Assembly: GCA_947463755.1 (NCBI GenBank)
Contig: CANHUK010000139.1
Coordinates: 1-5,624 of the forward strand
DNA length: 5,624 bases
Direction: 5' to 3'
Source of the DNA: Chitinophagaceae bacterium
GTDB lineage: Bacteria; Bacteroidota; Bacteroidia; Chitinophagales; Chitinophagaceae
Shown in pieces: positions 1-5,609 of the stretch; position 1 is the first letter of the stretch; the number at the start of each line of letters is the position of its first letter. The position numbers and the translations under genes are program-made. Below the pieces are notes generated by a model. That model ran no database searches, had not been told where the DNA came from, and was given only the letters and a program-made list of their open reading frames with translations.

Positions 1-467
1 CATCAGCAAGGGTCTGGGGAAGCGAACTTTCGGCCAGTGCCCGGCTGATGAAGGGGCTTACGTTCAGGATGGATGGGGTTTGGACAAGGGGGTGGGAAAC
101 CGACGATGTCAGAGATGCACGGGTTCCGTTGCGGCATGCTCCCCCCCTGCAGGCCGCTGCCATTTTGAAATACACGATCAGACGCCTTCGGATGGAACTG
201 GCATGGAATGCCAACGGAGCCCTCCGGGCCGATGAAATGCCCCCGACAGAGATATCCAAGCCTGAGATCTATGCACTCGATGCCGCCGGTCGTCCTTTCG
301 CTCCGGGATGGCAGACACTGGCCATCCGATCTGCCTTTACCTTCGAACGAGGACTTACCCTCACAGCGGGACTGGATAATGTCACGGACCAGCGCTACCG
401 CAGCTATTCTTCCGGTGTCGTGGCACCGGGTCGTAATTTAATCGTATCCTTGAGATATGCCTTTTGA
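1..467 (+). CDS. TonB-dependent outer-membrane receptor, C-terminal fragment
   Basis: This is the last 155 or so residues of a TonB-dependent receptor, a 22-strand outer-membrane barrel that imports ferric siderophores, haem, cobalamin or similar ligands using TonB energy. The frame is open to the left edge (first full codon at 3), so the gene starts outside the window and the ATG at 48 is internal. The visible part alternates amphipathic beta-strands with polar loops. A PLRHAPP stretch resembles the 'P..h.PP' motif that precedes late barrel strands, and the end has the family's closing pattern: GLDNVTDQRYRSY, then PGRNLIVSLRYAF with a terminal phenylalanine, the usual signal for barrel insertion. 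The plug and TonB box are not in the window, so the substrate cannot be read directly. The abutting PepSY gene favours an iron-related ligand (inference). Family assignment is firm; the substrate is not. Confidence 0.9.
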   Translation, partial: SARVWGSELSASARLMKGLTFRMDGVWTRGWETDDVRDARVPLRHAPPLQAAAILKYTIRRLRMELAWNANGALRADEMPPTEISKPEIYALDAAGRPFAPGWQTLAIRSAFTFERGLTLTAGLDNVTDQRYRSYSSGVVAPGRNLIVSLRYAF

Positions 468-1043
468 ATGATGGAACGATCCCAGGCTATATCCCGTAAC
501 ACCCGCAGACAAAGATCCCTGCACCGCTGGATGGCGCCGACCGCGCTTTTAGTGATGACGATCATGTCGACAACCGGCCTGCTCCTGGGTTGGAAGAAAC
601 ACAGCAACGGATGGCTGATGGCAGACAACGCCCGAGGCGTCAGTACCGACATGAAACGATGGCTGCCCATGGATTCGCTCGACAGGTTGGCCACTGCTTA
701 TCTGAGAGACAGCATCGGTGCAGACCTGGACCCCAAAAAGGACCGGATCGAAGTCCGCCCCGACAAAGGCATGGTCAAGTTCACGTTCACCGAACACTAT
801 CATGCCCTGCAGATCGATGCCACGAACGGCCAACTGCTGAAAAAAGAGGTCAGGAGATCGGACTGGGTCGAGCGTCTGCATGATGGTACCCTGATCGACC
901 GACTGATCGGCATCGACAACCAGGCAGGCAAACTTACTTACACCACCCTCGCGGCCCTGCTGCTCGGAGGACTGACCTTCACGGGCGCCTTTCTCTGGAT
1001 CAATCCGAAGCGCCTGAGACGTCTCCGGCGCGAACGAAACTGA
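468..1043 (+). CDS. Short PepSY-associated two-helix membrane protein
   Basis: A 191-residue inner-membrane protein of the PepSY-associated TM type, whose longer relatives include siderophore-iron reductases. A basic N-terminus with an LHRW motif (residues 18-21) leads into helix 1 (about 22-42). A periplasmic segment of about 110 residues follows, containing a PepSY-like strand pattern (HALQIDATNGQLLKK). Then comes an HDG motif (His138), helix 2 (about 156-178) and the closing LWINPK typical of the family, before a basic tail. Longer family members have four or more helices, so this is the compact form common in Bacteroidota. His19, His45 and His138 lie near the membrane boundaries and could bind haem (inference). 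The start abuts the receptor stop (TGAATG), with a second ATG at 471. No Shine-Dalgarno is visible, so translational coupling to the receptor is likely. The role is probably ligand or iron handling after uptake by the receptor. Confidence 0.85.
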   Translation: MMERSQAISRNTRRQRSLHRWMAPTALLVMTIMSTTGLLLGWKKHSNGWLMADNARGVSTDMKRWLPMDSLDRLATAYLRDSIGADLDPKKDRIEVRPDKGMVKFTFTEHYHALQIDATNGQLLKKEVRRSDWVERLHDGTLIDRLIGIDNQAGKLTYTTLAALLLGGLTFTGAFLWINPKRLRRLRRERN

Positions 1044-1068
1044 AACCATTTAGCAAATAACTGCGTTT

Positions 1069-1076
1069 TATAATTG
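1069..1076 (+). promoter_or_regulatory. Candidate promoter -7/-10 box for the sigma-factor gene
   Basis: TATAATTG lies in the AT-rich gap before the sigma-factor gene. It is a perfect TATAAT and also matches the Bacteroidota -7 consensus TAnnTTTG at five of its six fixed bases. A start about 7 bases downstream would give a leader of roughly 54 bases. No TTG stands at the expected -33 distance, so support is weak. A second near match, TATATTTC at 1110-1117, also has one mismatch but would leave a leader of only about 13-20 bases. Confidence 0.3.
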
Positions 1077-1093
1077 AGGGATGCAGCGTGTCA

Positions 1094-1123
1094 TTTCTGA
1101 AAATTGTCATATATTTCGTGAAA
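1094..1123. repeat. Two TTTC/GAAA inverted repeats spaced 20 bases apart
   Basis: TTTC-T-GAAA (1094-1102) and TTTC-GT-GAAA (1114-1123) start exactly 20 bases apart, about two helical turns, just upstream of the sigma-factor start. They could be an operator or an autoregulatory site. The arms are only 4 bp and the region is AT-rich, so chance is a serious alternative. Confidence 0.25.
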
Positions 1124-1136
1124 CCAAAAGGATTTC

Positions 1137-1706
1137 ATGACGGAAGAAGCAATGGTACAGGGATGCATTCGCAGGGATCCCGTCTGCCAGCAGGAGCTTT
1201 ACCGGCGCTTTAGCCCCGCCATGCTGTCTGTCTGCTACCGTTATGCGAAGCATCGTGAAGATGCGGAGGATATGCTGCAGGAAGGCTTCATCAAGGTCTT
1301 TACCCAGATCGGGCAGTTCCAGCACAAGGGAGCGCTTGAAGGCTGGATCCGAAAGATCATGGTACACACCTGCATCAACGTCCTGAAAAAGAACCGCAAG
1401 TTCGCAGACAGTGTGGATCTGATACATGCCAGCACCCTGCCGATCCGCGAAGATCACATACCCTCCATCATGCAGGCCAAGCAGGTGGTGGAATGCATCA
1501 GGATGCTGCCCCTGGGATACCGAACGGTGCTGAACCTGTTCGCGATCGAAGGGTACTCGCATCGGGAAATCGGCCAGATGCTTGAGATCGAGGAGAGTAC
1601 GAGTCGATCTCAGTACACCCGGGCGAAGACCATGTTGGAACAGATCCTGATCAAGCGGCAACTGCTGCCGGTGAAACAGCCGGCGGACGGGACGGCGAGA
1701 CCCTGA
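1137..1706 (+). CDS. ECF-type RNA polymerase sigma factor
   Basis: A 189-residue extracytoplasmic-function sigma factor that directs RNA polymerase to a set of promoters in response to an envelope or external signal. Region 2 spans about residues 20-87. It has the core-binding helix (AEDMLQEGFIKVF, 43-55) and the -10-recognition segment (LEGWIRKIMVHTCINVLKK, 67-85). After a short linker, region 4 spans about 116-170, with LPLGYRTVLNLFAIEGYSH followed by the helix-turn-helix REIGQML...STSRSQYTRAK that reads the -35 element. Regions 1 and 3 are absent, as expected for ECF factors. The chosen ATG is preceded by AAAAGGA (1126-1132), the only Shine-Dalgarno-like sequence at a gene start here, at a short 4-base spacing. 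Forty-five bases separate it from the next gene, which encodes a membrane protein with an anti-sigma-like N-terminus. The pair is probably a regulator and its control protein. Regulon unknown. Confidence 0.95.
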   Translation: MTEEAMVQGCIRRDPVCQQELYRRFSPAMLSVCYRYAKHREDAEDMLQEGFIKVFTQIGQFQHKGALEGWIRKIMVHTCINVLKKNRKFADSVDLIHASTLPIREDHIPSIMQAKQVVECIRMLPLGYRTVLNLFAIEGYSHREIGQMLEIEESTSRSQYTRAKTMLEQILIKRQLLPVKQPADGTARP

Positions 1707-1726
1707 GTGGTCAGATTGTGAAACAG
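1671..1726 (+). repeat. Direct repeat GTGAAACAG, second copy upstream of the barrel gene
   Basis: GTGAAACAG occurs at 1671-1679, inside the end of the sigma-factor gene, and again at 1718-1726 in the gap before the barrel gene. The 7-base core GTGAAAC also occurs at 1118-1124 before the sigma-factor gene. TGAAAC is the -35 word of several ECF sigma factors in Bacillus (SigW, SigM). At the 1719-1724 copy, TGTA follows after 15 bases (1740-1743), close to the CGTA -10 word. That start would fall almost on the ATG, so a promoter role is tentative. Confidence 0.25.
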
Positions 1727-1751
1727 TTTTTTTTCGATTTGTAGATATAAA

Positions 1752-3128
1752 ATGGATCGCGAAAGCATAGAGGACGGTTTTGAGGAATTTCTGAGGGAAA
1801 GGACTGATCAATTCAGGATGCATCCTTCGGATTCCGTGTGGACGGAGCTTAGCACCCGGTTGCACAGGCCCCGAAGGTGGCCATATGCCCTGGGTGGCGT
1901 TCTGCTCTTCGGACTGGGTATTGGTGCAGGCATCCTGCTTGAGCGCGCATCCGATCACGGGCCGGCATCCGATGCATCCATCCTCGCACAGCACCCGGTT
2001 CAGCAACGTCTCGCCGTTGCACCAACACAGCCTGACCAAAATAACGCCTCCGCGGATCCTATCCGGGAACAATCCCGGATCATTGAAAACTTCCTGCTGC
2101 ACGGAGATCTAAGCAAAGTACATACCCTTCGTCCGACCACCCTGATGGCGACCCGGTACGGAGCAGATCGGGCTGATGTCACTCCGTTCGTCAGAACCAC
2201 GGGCGTGATGCCGGAAAACGCACCGAACTCGATCGAATACATCGACGCAGCCGGGCTTCAAGCCGGACGGCCGAGAACGATGGCCATGACGAAACGGCCG
2301 GGCTCCCTTATCCGGACCGATAAAGAAAAGGCGCTGAAGCCCTCCAGCAGGACATCCGTCACCGCCAATGTCATGAAAACCATCGGCAGGATCGGCAAGC
2401 GGACAGGATGGCAGCTCCATATCGCCCCCTCCTTCAGCTACCGCCGACTGGTGGGACAAGCAAGCAAATCGTCCTTCTCCTACAGCGGGTTTCCCTACAG
2501 CGCAAACTATGGCTTCCCCACAGACGTGAATGATGCGGTGGTGCACAAGCCCGCCTTCGGACTGGAGATCGGTTCATCTCTGACGCAAAATATCGGAAGA
2601 AAGCTCAGGCTGAAGGCCGGCATCCAATTCAATTACAACAATTACGATATTGAGGCCTACAGCTATATGCCGGAAATGGCCCCGTTCAGTGCGGCCCGAA
2701 CGCTTGGATATGGCTCCATCAACACCGTGGCCTATTACCGAAATGCCAATGGATTTGACAGGACATGGCTCCGCAACTCCCACCTGATGGTATCCATGCC
2801 GGTGGGACTCGAAGCCAGCCTTTTCGGAAACCGCCGTGTTCGATTCAATGTAGCCTCCACCATTCAGCCCACTTATGTGCTGAACAACAAGTCCTATCTG
2901 ATCTCCACGAACCTGAAGAACTACGCACAGGAACCGGCGCTGTACCGCAACTGGAACCTGAATGCGGGTGCTGAAGCCTACCTCAGTGTAGACGCCGGCA
3001 CCTATCGCTGGGTAATGGGTCCACAGGTACGCTACCAGCTCCTGTCAAGCTACAAGGAGGACTATCCGATCCGCGAACACCTGGTCGATTATGGGTTCAA
3101 GATCGGCATTCAGAAAACCCTCAGATAA
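1752..3128 (+). CDS. Single-helix anti-sigma-like protein fused to an outer-membrane-type beta-barrel
   Basis: A 458-residue protein with three visible parts. Residues 1-43 are hydrophilic and predicted cytoplasmic: an acidic helix (EDGFEEFLRERTDQF) followed by P-S-D-S-V-W-T-E-L, resembling the 'P...W..l...L' N-terminus common in Bacteroidota proteins encoded beside ECF sigma factors, then a basic RPRR stop. Residues 44-63 form one glycine-rich membrane helix. Residues 64-218 are a low-complexity Q/P/A/T/R linker without obvious fold. Residues about 219-458 alternate amphipathic strands with Tyr/Asn/Ser-rich loops, as in the 'outer membrane beta-barrel' (PorT-like) families; MPVGLEASLF and VRFNVASTIQPTYVL look like barrel strands. 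There is no cysteine anywhere, so no zinc anti-sigma motif, and no FecR-like domain is recognised. The ATG follows an AT-rich stretch without Shine-Dalgarno. Its position after the sigma factor suggests that it sequesters that factor and senses the envelope through the barrel. The topology is predicted by eye and the function is inferred. Confidence 0.78.
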   Translation: MDRESIEDGFEEFLRERTDQFRMHPSDSVWTELSTRLHRPRRWPYALGGVLLFGLGIGAGILLERASDHGPASDASILAQHPVQQRLAVAPTQPDQNNASADPIREQSRIIENFLLHGDLSKVHTLRPTTLMATRYGADRADVTPFVRTTGVMPENAPNSIEYIDAAGLQAGRPRTMAMTKRPGSLIRTDKEKALKPSSRTSVTANVMKTIGRIGKRTGWQLHIAPSFSYRRLVGQASKSSFSYSGFPYSANYGFPTDVNDAVVHKPAFGLEIGSSLTQNIGRKLRLKAGIQFNYNNYDIEAYSYMPEMAPFSAARTLGYGSINTVAYYRNANGFDRTWLRNSHLMVSMPVGLEASLFGNRRVRFNVASTIQPTYVLNNKSYLISTNLKNYAQEPALYRNWNLNAGAEAYLSVDAGTYRWVMGPQVRYQLLSSYKEDYPIREHLVDYGFKIGIQKTLR

Positions 3129-3153
3129 AGACCGGCTTTCTGGCCAGGCCATA

Positions 3154-3172
3154 CGCCCATACCATTCGGGCG
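3154..3172 (+). repeat. Small GC hairpin between the barrel and lipoprotein genes
   Basis: CGCCC (3154-3158) and GGGCG (3168-3172) pair perfectly around a 9-base loop. No T-run follows, so it is not a standard intrinsic terminator. An 8-bp palindrome, CTGGCCAG (3140-3147), lies just before it. Either could lower read-through or protect the 3' end of the upstream message, but the stem is only 5 bp. Confidence 0.3.
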
Positions 3173-3198
3173 ACCATAATCATGCGTAATTTCGCCAC

Positions 3199-3774
3199 AT
3201 GAAACTGCGCGCGCTGCTATCGCTCTGGCTGTTGTCCGGCATCTTGTCATCCTGCGGAGAAGAGCCCGCAAAAAAAGGTGCAGGTGTCATCGACGAAAAA
3301 CTTTTCTATCCGGTCTTCACCTTCATCAATCGTGAACTAAGCTCCATCGACTCCATGGATGTGGCCCTGTTCACCTATCGGAAAAAAGGCCAACGTGAGG
3401 ATACGACCATCATGGAGAAGGCTGAATTCCGCCGGTATGTGGAATCGGTCTTTACCCCCGAAATGCTTGCTGAGCCTTCCAAATTCGCTTTTGAACGCAG
3501 GATCTTCATGGATGAGACCATCGGCAGGGTAACGATCAGTATGGATGCCCGGGATCCTGCGAGTTCGGTGCGCCGGATGGACATGCTGCTCGATCCGGAG
3601 ACGGACGCCATCCGGAGTATCTATCTGGAATCCACGAAGGTGGAGGGTACGCGCAGGATCCAGCGAAAGCTGACCTGGACGGCCGGACAGCAACTTAGCG
3701 AAGGGATCGTGGAACTCAACGGCGATGACACCCTGACATCGCGCGTCCGAATCAGTTGGGGTATCCCGCAGTAA
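3199..3774 (+). CDS. Lipoprotein of unknown function
   Basis: A 191-residue predicted lipoprotein. The N-terminus is a short type II signal peptide: basic start (MKLR), hydrophobic core (residues 5-16), then the lipobox L16-S17-S18-C19, with Cys19 as the lipidated residue. After the cysteine comes G-E-E. Acidic residues just after the cysteine are part of the surface-export signal described in Bacteroidota, so display on the outer face is possible but not certain. The mature part (about 173 residues) is charged, mixes helix and strand, has no further cysteine and no domain I recognise. The ATG is preferred because the signal peptide starts directly from it; no Shine-Dalgarno is present. TAATTTCG (3187-3194) resembles the Bacteroidota -7 box but sits 4 bases before the ATG, so it would imply leaderless translation. 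The gene lies 70 bases after the barrel gene and 26 bases before uvrC, so it may belong with either. Confidence 0.75.
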   Translation: MKLRALLSLWLLSGILSSCGEEPAKKGAGVIDEKLFYPVFTFINRELSSIDSMDVALFTYRKKGQREDTTIMEKAEFRRYVESVFTPEMLAEPSKFAFERRIFMDETIGRVTISMDARDPASSVRRMDMLLDPETDAIRSIYLESTKVEGTRRIQRKLTWTAGQQLSEGIVELNGDDTLTSRVRISWGIPQ

Positions 3775-3800
3775 AGCTCACCTTACCATCCCGCGATCCG

Positions 3801-5609
3801 ATGAAACCAGCCGAATTTCATGAAATCCAGCCTTCGATCCCGCAGGAACCGGGGATCTACAAGTATTTCGACCGGGAGGGCACACTAATATATGTCGGCA
3901 AGGCCAAGAACATCCGCAAGCGGGTAAGTTCGTATTTCACAGGACAGAAGACCAGCCGAAAAACGGCGGAGCTGGTGCGGCGCATTGACCGTATTGAGTT
4001 CACCATTGCCTCTTCGGAACAGGACGCTCTGCTGCTTGAGAACAGCCTCATCAAGGAATTCCAGCCGAGGTTCAACATCGACTTGAAGGATGACAAGACC
4101 TATCCGTACATCGTTATCCGGAATGAAGCCTTTCCGCGGGTGTTCCTGACCCGTAGGATGATCCGTGACGGGTCGGAATACCTTGGTCCTTTCACCTCCT
4201 CCGGAAAGGTGCGGGAAATGCTCGCCTTCATCCGTCAACATGTCCAGATCCGGACCTGCAAGCTGAACCTTTCAGAAAAACAAGTCGCGAAAGGAAAATA
4301 TAAGGTCTGCCTCGAATACCATCTGGGGAATTGCAAGGGGCCCTGCACAGGCCTGCAGACCGAGGCCGACTATCAGGAAGGGTTGCAGCGGCTGCGCGGC
4401 ATCCTGAAGGGTAACCTCTCTCCCATCCTGCAGCATTATAAGGCGGAGATGAAAAAACACGCCGAGGCCCTGGCCTTCGAACAGGCCGAGATCCTGCGTC
4501 GAAAGATCGAACATCTGAAACATTACTATGCTGTTGGTTCTGCCGTGATCAACCCAAGGCTTGGTGACCTTGATGTCTTCAGCATCGCGGACGGGGACGA
4601 CCTTGCTTTCGTCAATTTTCTGATGGTCAGGGGTGGGACGATCATTGACACCCATTCCATCGAGATCCGTAAAAAGATCGATGAGCCGGATCCCGAAGTA
4701 CTGTCCCTCGCCGTCAGGCATCTTCGGGAAACCTTCCGCAGCGAAGCACAGGAGATCATCATACCGATGATGATCGAATTCCCCGGGGATGGTGTACAGC
4801 TGACGATCCCCAAGGCGGGTGACAAACGAAAGTTGCTGGACATGTCGATCCGGAATGTCGAGCATTTCCGGCGCGAATGGAAACGCAGGCGCACCCTGCA
4901 ACTGGAGGCGAATGCAGAGGCGGAGAATACCTTGCTCGATCGCCTGCAGGCGGACCTTTCACTGCCTGTATTGCCGGTGCATATCGAATGCTTCGATAAC
5001 TCTAACTTCCAGGGCAGTTATCCGGTATCCGCCATGGTATGCTTCAGGGATGGGAAACCCAGCAAAAACGATTACCGGCACTACAAGGTGCAGACTGTCA
5101 CAGGGATCAATGATTTCGCGACGATGACGGAGGTCGTCTTCAGGCGATACACCAAACTGAAGGACGAGGGGCTGCCGCTCCCCCAGCTGGTGATCATCGA
5201 CGGGGGAAAGGGTCAGCTCGGAGCTGCCATGGAAAGCATCCGGAAGCTCGACCTGACGGGCAAAATGACCGTGGTAGGTCTCGCCAAGCAGGAGGAGGAG
5301 ATCTTTTTTCCGGGCGACTCAGAATCCCTGAAATTGCCCTGGGATAGTCCAAGCCTGATGCTCATCCGAAGGATCCGCGATGAAGTACACCGGTTCGGCA
5401 TCACCTTTCATCGTCAGCAACGCAGCAAGGGCACTTTCAGGAACCAGTTGGAAGATATCGACGGCATCGGCAAACAAACAGCAGAAAACCTGTTGCGCAC
5501 TTTCAAATCGGTCAAGCGGGTTGCTGACGCTTCACTGGAATCCCTGGAAGTGGTGATCGGCCCCGCCAAGGCCCGCATCATTTTCGAACATTTCCGCCAG
5601 GATGCATGA
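3801..5609 (+). CDS. uvrC: UvrABC excinuclease subunit C
   Basis: UvrC makes both incisions in nucleotide excision repair after UvrA/UvrB find the lesion. All parts are present in 602 residues, a normal length. The GIY-YIG domain (about 17-95) has G18-I19-Y20, Y31-V32-G33, the catalytic Arg39 and metal-binding Glu80 in LLLENSLIK; it cuts 3' of damage. Cys153, Cys170, Cys178 and Cys182 form the cluster that binds an iron-sulphur centre in E. coli UvrC. The UVR motif (about 209-243) contacts UvrB. The RNase H-like domain carries Asp399 (FDNS), Asp438 (INDF), Asp467 (IDGGKGQ) and His530 (DEVHRF), the 5'-incision residues. Tandem helix-hairpin-helix motifs (about 550-600, beginning LEDIDGIGKQTAENLL) bind DNA. 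I chose the ATG at 3801: it gives the usual short lead before the IPQEPGIYKY segment. A TTG at 3756 is in frame but would overlap the lipoprotein gene and add 15 atypical residues. No Shine-Dalgarno is seen. Confidence 0.98.
   Translation: MKPAEFHEIQPSIPQEPGIYKYFDREGTLIYVGKAKNIRKRVSSYFTGQKTSRKTAELVRRIDRIEFTIASSEQDALLLENSLIKEFQPRFNIDLKDDKTYPYIVIRNEAFPRVFLTRRMIRDGSEYLGPFTSSGKVREMLAFIRQHVQIRTCKLNLSEKQVAKGKYKVCLEYHLGNCKGPCTGLQTEADYQEGLQRLRGILKGNLSPILQHYKAEMKKHAEALAFEQAEILRRKIEHLKHYYAVGSAVINPRLGDLDVFSIADGDDLAFVNFLMVRGGTIIDTHSIEIRKKIDEPDPEVLSLAVRHLRETFRSEAQEIIIPMMIEFPGDGVQLTIPKAGDKRKLLDMSIRNVEHFRREWKRRRTLQLEANAEAENTLLDRLQADLSLPVLPVHIECFDNSNFQGSYPVSAMVCFRDGKPSKNDYRHYKVQTVTGINDFATMTEVVFRRYTKLKDEGLPLPQLVIIDGGKGQLGAAMESIRKLDLTGKMTVVGLAKQEEEIFFPGDSESLKLPWDSPSLMLIRRIRDEVHRFGITFHRQQRSKGTFRNQLEDIDGIGKQTAENLLRTFKSVKRVADASLESLEVVIGPAKARIIFEHFRQDA
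4754..4775 (+). repeat. Perfect 9-bp hairpin inside uvrC
   Basis: The arms GATCATCAT (4754-4762) and ATGATGATC (4767-4775) are exact reverse complements around the 4-base loop ACCG. The stretch encodes Ile-Ile-Ile-Pro-Met-Met-Ile within the region linking the UVR and RNase H-like domains. A 10-bp palindrome TCCCCGGGGA follows at 4780-4789. No T-run follows, so it is not a terminator. It may be a by-product of the codons used. Confidence 0.5.

Noticed and set aside
549..1049. Minus-strand open frame (166 codons) opposite the PepSY gene
   Set aside because: The + strand frame has two membrane helices and family motifs in the right order; the minus frame has neither.
1703..1734. Intrinsic terminator: CTGA-GTGG-TCAG hairpin followed by a run of eight T (1727-1734)
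   Set aside because: The stem is only 4 bp and lies 12 bases from the T-run, so it does not fit a standard terminator; it would also separate the sigma factor from its likely partner.
1734..1741. TCGATTTG as a Bacteroidota -7 box (TAnnTTTG) for the barrel gene
   Set aside because: It has one mismatch, its TTG (1716-1718) is only 15 bases upstream, and the start would fall about 3 bases before the ATG.
1107..2102. Long minus-strand open frame (331 codons) across the sigma-factor gene and the start of the barrel gene
   Set aside because: It lies antisense to a clear ECF sigma factor, its translation has no recognisable domain, and it is rich in His, Arg and Gln as expected for the reverse of GC-rich coding DNA.
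1752..3128. Barrel gene as a FecR-type or zinc-type anti-sigma factor
   Set aside because: No cysteine is present for a zinc motif and no FecR-like periplasmic domain is visible; only the head-helix arrangement resembles an anti-sigma protein.
3756..3800. TTG at 3756 as the uvrC start
   Set aside because: It would overlap the lipoprotein gene by 19 bases and add 15 residues not typical of UvrC; the ATG at 3801 gives the normal N-terminus.
4776..4793. GAATTC plus CCCGGG next to each other, resembling a cloning-vector linker
   Set aside because: The stretch is in frame in uvrC (Glu-Phe-Pro-Gly-Asp-Gly) with normal coding on both sides, so it is a coincidence and not vector contamination.
4272..4901. 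Minus-strand open frame (209 codons) inside uvrC
   Set aside because: It lies entirely antisense to a conserved uvrC, with no family resemblance and a composition typical of a shadow frame.
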